Assembly: GCA_945900945.1 (NCBI GenBank)
Contig: CAMDKL010000003.1
Span: forward strand, 38,197 to 102,196
Length of the DNA stretch: 64,000 nt
Direction of reading: 5' to 3'
Origin: Pirellula staleyi DSM 6068
GTDB lineage: Bacteria > Planctomycetota > Planctomycetia > Pirellulales > Pirellulaceae
Positions 25,212 through 34,792 of the stretch are shown here, piece after piece. The position numbers were made by a program, and so were the translations under genes. Under the pieces are notes generated by a model. It was not told the DNA's origin. It searched no databases and worked only from the letters and a program-made list of their open reading frames with translations. The number at the start of each line of letters is the position of its first letter. Within the stretch, counting starts at the first letter, position 1.

Positions 25212-27353
25212 ATGGCAGAGCTAAACCCACCGCAACAAGACGCAGTCAACACTCTTTCCGGCCCGCTACTGGTTTTGGCGGGTGCGGGTACCGGCAAAAC
25301 CCGCGTGGTCACCTTCCGCGTTGCTAATTTGATCCGGAACGGAATTCGGCCCGACCGCATCTTGGCGGTCACGTTTACCAATAAAGCCTCCATGGAAATG
25401 CAGGAGAGGATTGGGCACCGGCTCAAACTTCCTAAAAAAATTCGACGCGGCCAGCCTGTACCACTGCGGCCAGCCGTTGGCACTTTTCATTCGCATTGCG
25501 TTCAAATCCTGAAACGCCACGCAAAGGAGCTGGGTTACCCCAACAAATTTACCATCTACGATCGCGGAGATGCCGAGAGCGTTGCCCGGACTGTGCTCCG
25601 CGAAATTCGTGTCCACGACGACATGCTCAAGCCAAACGACTTCCTCAGCATCGTCAGCCGCTGGAAGAACCAAGGGATCCGGCCGGAACAAGCGGACGGG
25701 GCAGCAACTTCCGATAAGGAGCACCTCGCCGCTAGCGCCTTCAAACGCTATCAAAGATCGCTTAAACTTCAAGCTGCATTCGACTTCGATGATCTGCTCG
25801 TCTGCGCGGAACAGTTGCTTACAGAAAACGATCAAGTCCGACGCGAAGAAGCATCCCGATACGATCACGTCCTCGTAGACGAGTACCAAGACACCAACGG
25901 TACCCAGTATCGTATCATACGAGCCCTCGCGATCGACCATCGTAACCTTTGCGTCGTAGGTGATGATGATCAATCCATCTACGGCTGGCGAGGTGCAGAA
26001 GTACGTCACATTCTCAATTTCAAAAATGACTGGACGGAGGCAAAGGTTATTCGTCTCGAAGACAACTACCGATCGACGGACTCCATTTTACAAATGGCCA
26101 ATCGGCTTATCGTCTTCAATGCCAATCGCCACGACAAGATCCTGCGGGCGGCCCGTCCCAACGGTGCGCAACCTCGAATCCTGCAGTTCCCCGATGAAGC
26201 CGAAGAGGCCAAAGGGGTCGTCGAAGAAATCGACTCGAGACTCAAAAAAGATCTTACTACGCAACCCAAAGACTTCGCGGTTCTCTTTCGAACGAACGAA
26301 CAACCGCGCCCCTTTGAGATGGAGCTGCGACGTTGCAAAGTACCCTATGTTATCACGGGCAGCCAATCGTTCTTCGATCGCAAAGAAGTACGCGATATCC
26401 TTGCCTACTTCAAATGGATCGACTCACCTAACGATGAGCTCTCACTGCTGCGTGTGATCAACGTCCCTCCACGCGGGCTGGGGGCCTCAAGCGTCGGTAA
26501 GCTGCTCAAGCAAGCTGTAGCGACGGGCTCCAGCGTTTGGAAAATCATGCAAAATGATGCATTCGTCCAGACCCTGCCGTCCGCTGCTCAACAGGGAATA
26601 GGAAACCTTAAGTTTCTTTACACGGAATTCGCAAAGAAATTCAAGGGATCAACAACCGGGGAATCGGGTAATGCTACCATGGATTCAGTACCCATCGAGT
26701 TCCAGCCGGATGGTACCGATCAAGCGGCAGATCCCAACTCATTGGAAGACGAAGAAGCGGAGTTGCAAGTGGACTCAGGCCACATTACCCAAGCAGCTAG
26801 AGAATTGATCGAATCGATCCATTATCGACGCGAGATCAATCGATTGTACTCCAATGCCGAGGAAGCGACCGCGAGGATTGGATCGCTCGAGGAAGTGATC
26901 AACGCGATTGCCGAGTACGAAAGCGATTCAAACAAACCCGATTTGGGTGACTTCCTCTCGAAAGTAACCTTGGAGGGTCGCGAGTTTGGTTCCCCCAAAG
27001 AAAAGGAACTGCAACGCAACGCCGTCTCCCTGATGACCTATCACAGTGCCAAGGGTCTTGAGTTTCCATTCGTCTACATGGTGGGAATGGAGGAGGGTGT
27101 ACTCCCGCACCGCCGCTCCCTGATCGATGGGGCGGACGGCGTGGACGAAGAACGTCGTTTGTGCTACGTGGGCGTAACGCGTGCTCAAGATGAGCTATCA
27201 CTTTGCTTGCCTATGTCGCGATTCAAGTGGGGTAAAGCACGTCCGACCTTCCCAAGCCGATTTCTATACGAGGTAACCGGTCAGGCGGACAATCCCAATT
27301 GCGCAAAGGCAATCCAAGCGGCAACCAAGGATGCTATGAAGTCGATCCGATAG
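25212..27353 (+). CDS. UvrD/Rep-family DNA helicase (PcrA-like)
   Basis: A superfamily 1A 3'-5' DNA helicase for repair and replication-fork processing. The helicase motifs are in order: Q motif LNPPQQDAVNT, motif I GAGTGKTR, Ia TFTNKASMEM, motif II DEYQDTN, motif III GDDDQSIYGWRGA, motif IV LEDNYRST, motif V MTYHSAKGLEFPFVYMVG, and motif VI EERRLCYVGVTRAQ. The ATG at 25212 is used rather than a TTG three codons earlier. Around residues 475-560 there is a long acidic insertion (EDEEAELQVD) in the 2B/1B region that is not standard. The C-terminus lacks the long tail of typical PcrA/UvrD. It is monocistronic and divergent from rplU. Confidence 0.93.
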   Translation: MAELNPPQQDAVNTLSGPLLVLAGAGTGKTRVVTFRVANLIRNGIRPDRILAVTFTNKASMEMQERIGHRLKLPKKIRRGQPVPLRPAVGTFHSHCVQILKRHAKELGYPNKFTIYDRGDAESVARTVLREIRVHDDMLKPNDFLSIVSRWKNQGIRPEQADGAATSDKEHLAASAFKRYQRSLKLQAAFDFDDLLVCAEQLLTENDQVRREEASRYDHVLVDEYQDTNGTQYRIIRALAIDHRNLCVVGDDDQSIYGWRGAEVRHILNFKNDWTEAKVIRLEDNYRSTDSILQMANRLIVFNANRHDKILRAARPNGAQPRILQFPDEAEEAKGVVEEIDSRLKKDLTTQPKDFAVLFRTNEQPRPFEMELRRCKVPYVITGSQSFFDRKEVRDILAYFKWIDSPNDELSLLRVINVPPRGLGASSVGKLLKQAVATGSSVWKIMQNDAFVQTLPSAAQQGIGNLKFLYTEFAKKFKGSTTGESGNATMDSVPIEFQPDGTDQAADPNSLEDEEAELQVDSGHITQAARELIESIHYRREINRLYSNAEEATARIGSLEEVINAIAEYESDSNKPDLGDFLSKVTLEGREFGSPKEKELQRNAVSLMTYHSAKGLEFPFVYMVGMEEGVLPHRRSLIDGADGVDEERRLCYVGVTRAQDELSLCLPMSRFKWGKARPTFPSRFLYEVTGQADNPNCAKAIQAATKDAMKSIR

Positions 27354-28055
27354 CCATTTTTCTGAACTTTCGCTTCATCGAATCCGTGTGAAATGTGAAA
27401 TTTCGACAAATAAAGCGTCTAATGATGGACCATTGACCATGAAATCGCTCATACGCATCGAACCGAAGATTCTTTCTAAAGTAATCCACCCATTTGAAAC
27501 GAAACTAGGAGCAGGACGGCTTTATCTGCGCTAGACAACTCGAAAGAGTCAAGTCCAGTATTTTGAAAAGCCAACCGAGGTTGATTAGGGGGGAAAGTGC
27601 TTGCAATCCAAGAATAATTGCTTGGATGCAACTGCCAGTCTGCGCATGCGTCAGCATGATCGGATCGGCAGTGCAGGCAGATTCTCTGTACCCAGTCTTC
27701 TCGGCTGGTTAGCCGGATTCGAATGTTTGGGCTTGGGCAAATGCGTTCCGTCGTAGGGGTGCGGTTGCTCGTCAAATGCTCAGGCTAAGGATTCGAGTCG
27801 GTTCAAAGCAGATGGGTTCGCCGCGAAATAAGCAGAGAAGGAGCTTTGCGTTTCGCACTGCGAACGAGTCGTACTAATGATGTTAATGCCCAGACCCAGT
27901 TGTCATTCAGCAGTGGATCGATTGCAATAACTCTTCGGAGGGATAGCAACCTGACCACCGCTAGGTTCAACAAGGGCAAATACCGTCATGGGGTAGGTAC
28001 GCATCGTATCCATCCCGGACTCACTCACTATTGGAAGGTAACGGAGACCAAAAAT
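27354..28055. other. Intergenic region upstream of HTH-receiver regulator
   Basis: These 702 bases hold no gene that can be supported. A 99-codon minus-strand frame (27476-27775) lacks family features. An imperfect hairpin at 27602-27630 (TCCAAG paired with CTTGGA, extended by TGCA arms) is visible. A TTCGAAT at 27718 resembles a tRNA T-loop, but its flanks do not pair. The frame upstream of 28056 is open back to 27846, but that extension looks non-coding. Confidence 0.4.
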
Positions 28056-28628
<573 letters not shown>

Positions 28629-28651
28629 ACCACCAAAGATCCTTTATTCCG

Positions 28652-28700
28652 AAACGAAAAAAACCCTCGCTGGCAAAATCAGCGAGGGTTTTTTCGTTTT
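28652..28700. terminator. Strong bidirectional terminator
   Basis: A GC-rich 11-bp stem (AACCCTCGCTG / CAGCGAGGGTT) with a 7-base loop is flanked by an A run on the left and a T run on the right. The pairing continues into CGAAAAAA and TTTTTTCG. It starts about 24 bases after the regulator stop and can act in both directions. Confidence 0.92.
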
Positions 28701-28714
28701 GAAAGTCCCGTGAC

Positions 28715-28806
28715 TTGTTTAACCCGCGCAGCGGCGGACTAGCTAAGCAACCCTTTCCCTTTGTTTAACCCGCGCAGCGGCGGACTAGCTAAGCAACCCT
28801 TTCCCT
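28715..28806 (+). repeat. Exact 46-bp tandem duplication (repeat A)
   Basis: Two identical 46-base units (28715-28760 and 28761-28806) each begin TTGTTTAACCCGCGCAGCGG and end AACCCTTTCCCT. A 23-base core, starting at GTTTAACCC and ending GGCGGAC, reappears in inverse orientation at 30051-30073. No spacers of variable sequence are present, so this is not a CRISPR array. Confidence 0.9.
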
Positions 28807-28810
28807 GCCG

Positions 28811-28849
28811 TCCACGATCTCCGCTATCGCTTCGATCGGTTAAACATTT
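28811..28849 (-). repeat. Repeat B, left copy
   Basis: The sequence reads as the reverse complement of a unit beginning AAATGTTTAACCGATCGAAG. It matches the right copy at 30095-30133 in inverse orientation, with about two differences over 36 bases. It shares the GTTTAACC head with repeat A, so A and B are probably members of one family. Confidence 0.85.
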
Positions 28850-28885
28850 AGTATCGTTCCACTTTTTGCCGATAACACTCCCATC

Positions 28886-30031
28886 ATGTTGTCGCTCAAA
28901 AAACACCACGTGGTGATCGCTGGCATCCTAGGAGGCTTTGCAATCGCCTACCACGATTCTACAGTCGCAGTTTGGCAACAACTGCAATCGACGCTTTCTG
29001 CGCTTTCTAGTGTCTCTCCTGGCCCGCAAACGAATGCGATCAATCCATCTCAAACTCTCGCCTCGGATCGTGACAACCCGTCAAGTCGACTCGTCTCAAA
29101 TTCCTCGCTCGGCGAGCACTTCCGATCTGACTTTTTGACATCAGAGGCATCCTCCAAAGCTGGGGCGTCCTCAACGTCGTCGCCTGCGTGGCCAGCCGTA
29201 TCGAGCAATATTCAGGCGACGCGATCCAACGGACCAAACCCATTGTCCACGGTCCGCATCGCCTCTTTTAGCCTTGAAGCCTTCGGAGAATCCAAACTCA
29301 AAAAGGCAGCGGTTGTTGAGACAATCGTTCGGATGATCCGGCAGTTTGACGTCATCGCACTGCAGCATATTCAATCCAAGCAACAAAATATAGTGCCTGA
29401 ATTGCTCGACAAAGTCAATCAAAGCGATCGACGCTACGACTACTGCATCGGCCCGCGCGTCGGCTCCGAATCCAACCAGCAGCAGTTCGCATTTCTCTTC
29501 GATACCGATCGGATCGAAACGGACCGACTGCAACTCTATACGATCGATGACCCACAAGCGTTGATGGAATTCGATCCCTTGGTCGCTTGGTTTCGATGCA
29601 AAGCGGTTCCGATCGACAAAGCATTTACGTTCACCCTGGTAAACCTGCGGCTTGATCCTCTAACGAACGGAAAGGAGCTGAAAATGCTTCCCGACCTTAT
29701 TCGAAGTGTTCGGCAGGACGGCAGATCCGAGGACGACATTATCCTGATAGGCAACTTTGGCTATTCCGATAGCGAGTTGAGGTCGCTTAAAAATGTCGGC
29801 ATGCTCATGGCGCTCGAGGGAATACCGACCACGGTCACCGGCGAAGCCATGCTCGACAACATTGTATTCCCAGCCCGGGCAACCGATGAATTTACGGGCC
29901 GCGCAGGTGTGGTTGATTTCTTGAGGCAATTGAATCTGTCGATCGACCAAGCGTTTCAAATCAGCACCCACATGCCAATCTGGGCAGAATTCTTCGCCGC
30001 CGAAGGTGGTAGCCCAGGCTACACGAATTGA
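28886..30031 (+). CDS. Membrane-anchored endonuclease/exonuclease/phosphatase-fold protein
   Basis: A 381-residue protein with an N-terminal signal or anchor helix (HHVVIAGILGGFAIAY, residues 7-22), then a Ser-rich linker to about residue 115. The rest resembles the EEP superfamily (DNase I, exonuclease III). The strand order is visible: TVRIASFSLEAFG, FDVIALQHIQS, and PRVGSESNQQQFAFLFD, then LVNLRLDP, ILIGNFGYSD and STHMPIWAEF. Several catalytic positions differ from active enzymes: the metal-binding Glu of LQE is His here, the catalytic Asp-Phe-Asn reads Asn-Phe-Gly, and the final Asp-His pair reads Thr-His. It may have lost nuclease activity and serve in binding. Inverted repeats flank the gene on both sides. 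Confidence 0.7.
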   Translation: MLSLKKHHVVIAGILGGFAIAYHDSTVAVWQQLQSTLSALSSVSPGPQTNAINPSQTLASDRDNPSSRLVSNSSLGEHFRSDFLTSEASSKAGASSTSSPAWPAVSSNIQATRSNGPNPLSTVRIASFSLEAFGESKLKKAAVVETIVRMIRQFDVIALQHIQSKQQNIVPELLDKVNQSDRRYDYCIGPRVGSESNQQQFAFLFDTDRIETDRLQLYTIDDPQALMEFDPLVAWFRCKAVPIDKAFTFTLVNLRLDPLTNGKELKMLPDLIRSVRQDGRSEDDIILIGNFGYSDSELRSLKNVGMLMALEGIPTTVTGEAMLDNIVFPARATDEFTGRAGVVDFLRQLNLSIDQAFQISTHMPIWAEFFAAEGGSPGYTN

Positions 30032-30050
30032 ATGACTCGTGGCAAAGCCC

Positions 30051-30133
30051 GTCCGCCGCTGCGCGGGTTAAACATGTCACAAGGGATTTGCAGCGATGTT
30101 TAACCGATCGAAGCGATAGCGTAGATCGCGGGC
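30051..30133. repeat. Inverted repeat cluster, right side (A and B)
   Basis: Bases 30051-30073 are the exact reverse complement of the 23-base core of repeat A. Bases 30095-30133 match repeat B in inverse orientation to the left copy. Together with the left cluster they bracket the EEP-fold gene at about 20 bases from its stop codon. Confidence 0.88.
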
Positions 30134-30274
30134 ATCAGGGAAACATCTTCCAGTTTGCTACCTTACTTATGTAGAGAGACTGAGAGGAACCCACCGTAGA
30201 GGCTGGACTTGAGTATGATTAAGGTTTAGGCAGCCCTGCTTCATTCCTCGTTTTATCGCCATACGGTCCCAACT

Positions 30275-32197
30275 ATGACAACTCGATCCCCGTTTGCCAA
30301 AGTACTCTTGCGTTGGACTCTGTCCCTCGTTGCGATCGGACCATTCGCAATGGCAACCGACTCCCATGCTCAAGAAAAGATCCTACGGATCGGCATGATT
30401 GGCTTGGATACGTCCCATGCGCCTGCTTTTGCAAAACTCTGGAACAATCCAGAGGCGACCGGACTGCTTGCTAAACAGCAAGTGGTCGTCGCGTTTCCGG
30501 GAGGAAGCCCCGATATCGAAAGCAGCCATACGCGTGTACCACAGTACACCAAAGATCTCGAGGCACTTGGCGTGAAAATGGTCGATTCGATAGATGCATT
30601 GATCGCCCAAGTAGATGCGGTCGTGATATCGAGTCTCGACGGTCGCCGACATCTCGAACAAGCAATACCTGTTTTCCGTGCCGGTAAACCGCTCTACATC
30701 GACAAACCTCTCGCTGGCTCACTTGTTGATGCCATTGCCATTAAGAAGTTGGCCGAGCTTCATGGAGTTAAATGGCTCAGCAGTTCATCCCTACGGTTTA
30801 GCCCCAGCATTTGGAAATACCGAACGGATCCAAAACTGAAGGGCCAAATCCGCGGGGCAATTGCGTGGAGCCCCTGTTCGTTGGAAGTGACCCATCCCGA
30901 TTTGTATTGGTACGGCGTACATGGTTGCGAAAGTCTCTATACGGCCATGGGTACTGGATGCACTCAAGTTACACGAGTCACCACCCCAGGCACCGATTCC
31001 GCGGTGGGAATTTGGGATACGGGAAGGATCGGGGAGTTTCGTGGCCTGCGAGATGGAGCCAAGGAGTACGGCTTGGTCGTCTTCGGCGAATCGAAAGTCG
31101 AGGTCGGTGGCAAGTACGAAGGGTACGCGCCCCTGGTCGACGAAATAACCAAGTTCTTCGCCGGCGGAGAAGTCCCGATTGCACCTGAAGAAACGATCGA
31201 ATTGTTCGCGTTCATGGAGGCAGCGGACGAATCGAAACGACAAGGTGGCTCGCCAGTGAAAATTGCCGATGTCATGGCCAAGGCAACGAAAGAAGCCGAA
31301 AAACTTGTGGTCGGAAAACTCGTAGAGAGCAAAACGGAAACAAAGCATGCTGCAAAAAAAATCGTGTTGATTGCTGGCAAGCCTTCACACCCGGCTCGCA
31401 TGCACGAGTTCAACGCGGGTGTGCAACTGCTCGCCAAATGCCTGAAAGACGTACCTGGAGTGAAGGCAGAATTCGTATTGAATGGCTGGCCAAAGGACGA
31501 GAGTATTTTGGAGGAAGCCGCCGCCGTCATTTTCTACATGGATGGAAGCAAAGGGCACGAAGCTGTTCAGGAGGACGGACGGCGTTTGAAGTTGATCGAC
31601 AAGTGGGTTCAAAAAGGAGTCGGCATCGGTTGCATGCACTTTGGCGTCGAAATCATTCCCGATCAAGCGGGCGCGCAATTTAAGCGTTGGATCGGTGGCT
31701 ATTACGAAAACATGTTTTCCTGTAATCCAATCTGGGAGCCGCAATTCACCCAGTTTCCTGATCACCCCATCACTCGCGGCGTCAAACCATTTCAGTCCAA
31801 GGACGAATGGTACTTTAACATGCGCTTCGTTGCCGATGTGCCAGGCAATGCGTCCGCCGATGTTGGCGGGACCAAATTTGTCCCCATCTTGGTAGCTTCA
31901 CCATCCGATGATGTTCGCGATGGACCCTACGTGTATCCGAAGGGACCCTACGCGCACATCGAAGCTCAAAAAGGACGAGCAGAAGCCATGATGTGGTCGA
32001 TCGAACGAGCCGATGGCGGTCGAGGATTTGGTTTCACAGGCGGCCATTTTCATGACAACTGGGCAGACGACAACTTTCGCAAAGTAGTTTTGAACGCATT
32101 GCTCTGGTCCGCGCATACCGAAGTACCCGAAAATGGAGTGCAGTCGAAAGTGACTTCCGATGAGCTAGAAGCGAATCTCGATCCGAAGAAGAAGTAA
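30275..32197 (+). CDS. Secreted Gfo/Idh/MocA oxidoreductase fused to ThuA domain
   Basis: A secreted two-domain protein. A signal peptide occupies residues 1-32 (cleavage near DSHAQE). Residues 35-345 are a Gfo/Idh/MocA-type NAD-binding domain with IGMIGLDTSHAPAF, VVISSLDGRRHLEQAIP, and DKPLAGS in place of the usual EKP motif. Residues 368-615 form a ThuA-like (class I glutamine amidotransferase fold) domain: KIVLIAGKPSHPARMHEF, GIGCMHFGVEI and PITRGVKPFQSKDEWYFNM. ThuA relatives help convert trehalose to 3-keto-trehalose, so a role in keto-sugar metabolism is possible. A C-terminal FGFTGGHFHDNWADDNFRK is typical of planctomycete ThuA proteins. Fusion of the two families in one chain fits a shared pathway. 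It converges on the kinase gene 15 bases away. Confidence 0.85.
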   Translation: MTTRSPFAKVLLRWTLSLVAIGPFAMATDSHAQEKILRIGMIGLDTSHAPAFAKLWNNPEATGLLAKQQVVVAFPGGSPDIESSHTRVPQYTKDLEALGVKMVDSIDALIAQVDAVVISSLDGRRHLEQAIPVFRAGKPLYIDKPLAGSLVDAIAIKKLAELHGVKWLSSSSLRFSPSIWKYRTDPKLKGQIRGAIAWSPCSLEVTHPDLYWYGVHGCESLYTAMGTGCTQVTRVTTPGTDSAVGIWDTGRIGEFRGLRDGAKEYGLVVFGESKVEVGGKYEGYAPLVDEITKFFAGGEVPIAPEETIELFAFMEAADESKRQGGSPVKIADVMAKATKEAEKLVVGKLVESKTETKHAAKKIVLIAGKPSHPARMHEFNAGVQLLAKCLKDVPGVKAEFVLNGWPKDESILEEAAAVIFYMDGSKGHEAVQEDGRRLKLIDKWVQKGVGIGCMHFGVEIIPDQAGAQFKRWIGGYYENMFSCNPIWEPQFTQFPDHPITRGVKPFQSKDEWYFNMRFVADVPGNASADVGGTKFVPILVASPSDDVRDGPYVYPKGPYAHIEAQKGRAEAMMWSIERADGGRGFGFTGGHFHDNWADDNFRKVVLNALLWSAHTEVPENGVQSKVTSDELEANLDPKKK

Positions 32198-32212
32198 TTG
32201 TCAAACGCAATC

Positions 32213-34792
32213 TCATGGCGACTGAAAACCGGGATGGAATGAGCTGCGATTCCATTCCAAAGCCTCGGAAGTCGCTTCGTGGATGCGACTGGCTTCGAAT
32301 ATCGGGCGCTTTTTCCATGAGGCCAGAGTCTCTAGGCCTCGTTCGTCATTTACCAATTTTGCATCCGTCCCAAGCCCAATTTGCTCCAAGCTGCCATTGC
32401 TCAATGCAACTGTCAAATAGTCCGAAAGTGTCGATGCGTCGTATACATTGTCGGTACCTCGCAGATCAATCCAGCGTGATAATTCATTCCCTGCGTCACT
32501 CTGTCCCCAGATCTCCCAATCGTCGCATTCGGATGCATTCCATTCAATATAGCTTTTGCTTCCAACAAAAATACTCTCCCTGGCAGTGCGAACAAACGGA
32601 ATGGGAAACGGTTGCGAGTTGCTCAAGTTAGATCGCATCCATGGACGCTGAGTATAAGCTGTCACGTTTCGAAAATCGATTCTCAACGGCACGCCCGTTC
32701 GCACAGCGTTTCGACTACCATTCAATTCGAACATCGAACCCGCAATTGCCAGCCAACTGTTTTCAATTTGTACTTCCGTACGAATGGGAATTGGCATTCG
32801 CAACCAATCGCATTGCCCGCGTACCGACATTTGGTAGCCACCAACGCTTGCTGGAAGTCTTGCAATGTTACTCGATAACGCGTCTCCAGAGCTATCCTGC
32901 AATCCCGAGTCAACCACAATAACAGATGGCAAAGCCACTCTGTTCAATGCGACGGAGGAGTCACCTGAATTGGAAGTGAATGAATTCGGATCATGCTGTA
33001 TTGTGATGGAGCAGTTATTGAACTGGAGCAAACCATTAGAGCGAATCGAGAAAAGCGAGCGACGCCGAGACATGGAGCTTGCTCGCCAAAATATATCTAG
33101 ATCTTGCAGTATGAGTTGGTTGCCAAAGCACTCAAACCAAGCAAGTGCGGAAACAGAATCCGAGGGCGACTCAAAGCCATCAATATTCCATTGGCATCGC
33201 TGCCCAAGTTCGCTTTGTATGGTTAGATTTGAATTGATGGATATGGTCGACTTTAAACTCGACAGCGAAGTCGAAATGAAAGTTGACTTGATAAGGATCC
33301 GATTTATTTTGGGCTGGTTGCTGGCCAGTTCGATTGCTTGCTCAAGCGATCTAACGATCAACGACTCTTTGTCTCTATCACTTGCGGAATTGGGATCGAC
33401 GATTATCGTTTCGAGATCCTCAGTCTCTTCTGAAGGCGTTTTTGCAATCTTTAATGTGGGATTGACAGTTGTTGAAAGCACCCCATCACTGGCTACAGGA
33501 TTTTTCTTGGATGGCTCGGATGGGCTTTCGGGTTTTCCTAATATTGCAGTCCTATTGCTGGTGGCTGTGTCCGAATCCGATTCGGATAAAGGCGTTGCGA
33601 TTTGAGGGAAGTCCAGAAGTGGGCGAGGAATAGGAAACGTCGCACTCAAGTAGCTGCTGCTGTGCAACCAAAGAGTGGTTCCCAGGATGGCGGTGAGCGA
33701 AATGAAGAGAGGGAGTGTCGCTTCTAGCCAAGTGCGTTGTGCAGTGGCTGGGAGGATGACAGTATTTTCGGACGAGCTTGCCCACACCAACCCTTCTAGT
33801 TCCGCAAGCGTTCGCAGATCATGGATTAAATCCGTGGGCTCTTGGTAGCGATCCGCTGGCTTTTTGGCCATCATCTTGCGCAGGATCGCAATCATCGAAT
33901 CGCTGATATCTGCTCGGAAAAGCCTCGGATCCTCTGGCATCTTGGTGCCGTGCATCAAAAGTTTTTGAAGAGCGGTTCCCTCTGGAAAGGGTGATTGCGC
34001 GGTCAACAAAAAATAAAGTGTACAACCAAGTGAGTAGATGTCGCTACGGACATCCGCTTTTCGTGGGTCGTGCGCTTGCTCAGGCGATATATAATCAAAC
34101 GTTCCGAGCGTAACACCGCTGGCCGTAAGATCGTTTGTTGACTTGTCGAATTCAGTGGTACGGGCCAAACCCATGTCTACCAGTTTGGCTTGGCCGGCTT
34201 GTGTTACCAAAATGTTCGAAGGTTTGATATCGCGATGGACAACTTTTCGATCATAGGCATGTTGCAAAGCTTCGGCAACTTGGCGTGTCAAGCAAACCGC
34301 ATCATCGATCGACAACAACCCTTTGTTAATTACTAGTTCGCGCAGATTGGTACCTTCCACAAACTCGAATACGATATAGCTCCAGTACTGCGTCTCACCG
34401 ACATAGTAGACTCTCGCGATGTTGGGATGGTCTAATTTCGCAGCGCTCTGCGCTTCGACTCGAAATCGTCTCATCGCTTCGTCGTCTCGGTCGGCGTTCG
34501 GCACGACCTTGACAGCCACCTCACGATCTAATTTCAAGTCGCGACCGCGGAAGACAGCTCCCATTCCACCGGCGCCTACTAAGGACTCGATCAAGAAATG
34601 ATCGAGTTGGTAACCGAGCAATTGCGAAGCGGTTTGTCGGAATCCCAGTGAAGAAAATGACTTATCTTGGCCGGGAGCATCTAAAAGCGCGTCCTGCCGT
34701 ATAATAGTTTTCTCCGGGTCCTGGCGTGCAAACTCAGCCCTGGGGTTTGGCTCAGGCTTGCTTTCAAAAGTGGATTCAACGGAACTAGTCAT
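32213..34792 (-). CDS. Transmembrane Ser/Thr protein kinase with large predicted outer domain
   Basis: A Hanks-type kinase domain spans residues 61-330: GAGGMGAVF glycine loop (73-81), VAVKVV with Lys95, HRDIKPSNIL with catalytic Asp188, and VDMGLA with Asp206 (DMG rather than DFG). SPEQA and DIYSLGCTLYFLL follow. The kinase is cytoplasmic. One membrane helix follows (LPLFISLTAILGTTLWLHSS, about 360-379). The C-terminal 480 residues should lie outside the inner membrane. They begin with a Ser/Thr-rich linker, then show beta-strand-rich turns (ISINSNLTIQSELGQRCQWN, LLQFNNCSITIQ, VQIENSWLAIAGS) suggesting a parallel beta-helix-like sensor. No phosphatase or PASTA repeats are seen. It is monocistronic; the ligand is unknown. 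Confidence 0.88.
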   Translation of the reverse strand: MTSSVESTFESKPEPNPRAEFARQDPEKTIIRQDALLDAPGQDKSFSSLGFRQTASQLLGYQLDHFLIESLVGAGGMGAVFRGRDLKLDREVAVKVVPNADRDDEAMRRFRVEAQSAAKLDHPNIARVYYVGETQYWSYIVFEFVEGTNLRELVINKGLLSIDDAVCLTRQVAEALQHAYDRKVVHRDIKPSNILVTQAGQAKLVDMGLARTTEFDKSTNDLTASGVTLGTFDYISPEQAHDPRKADVRSDIYSLGCTLYFLLTAQSPFPEGTALQKLLMHGTKMPEDPRLFRADISDSMIAILRKMMAKKPADRYQEPTDLIHDLRTLAELEGLVWASSSENTVILPATAQRTWLEATLPLFISLTAILGTTLWLHSSSYLSATFPIPRPLLDFPQIATPLSESDSDTATSNRTAILGKPESPSEPSKKNPVASDGVLSTTVNPTLKIAKTPSEETEDLETIIVDPNSASDRDKESLIVRSLEQAIELASNQPKINRILIKSTFISTSLSSLKSTISINSNLTIQSELGQRCQWNIDGFESPSDSVSALAWFECFGNQLILQDLDIFWRASSMSRRRSLFSIRSNGLLQFNNCSITIQHDPNSFTSNSGDSSVALNRVALPSVIVVDSGLQDSSGDALSSNIARLPASVGGYQMSVRGQCDWLRMPIPIRTEVQIENSWLAIAGSMFELNGSRNAVRTGVPLRIDFRNVTAYTQRPWMRSNLSNSQPFPIPFVRTARESIFVGSKSYIEWNASECDDWEIWGQSDAGNELSRWIDLRGTDNVYDASTLSDYLTVALSNGSLEQIGLGTDAKLVNDERGLETLASWKKRPIFEASRIHEATSEALEWNRSSFHPGFQSP

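Noticed and set aside
27711..27725. tRNA T-loop-like TTCGAAT
   Set aside because: Flanking bases do not form a T stem on either strand, and no anticodon or acceptor arm can be drawn.
27476..27775. 99-codon minus-strand frame
   Set aside because: No recognisable family or initiation site; the region is otherwise non-coding.
28715..28806. Possible CRISPR array
   Set aside because: Two directly abutting identical units without spacers, and no cas genes in the window.
32865..33605. 246-codon plus-strand frame
   Set aside because: Antisense to the outer domain and linker of the kinase; no domain of its own.
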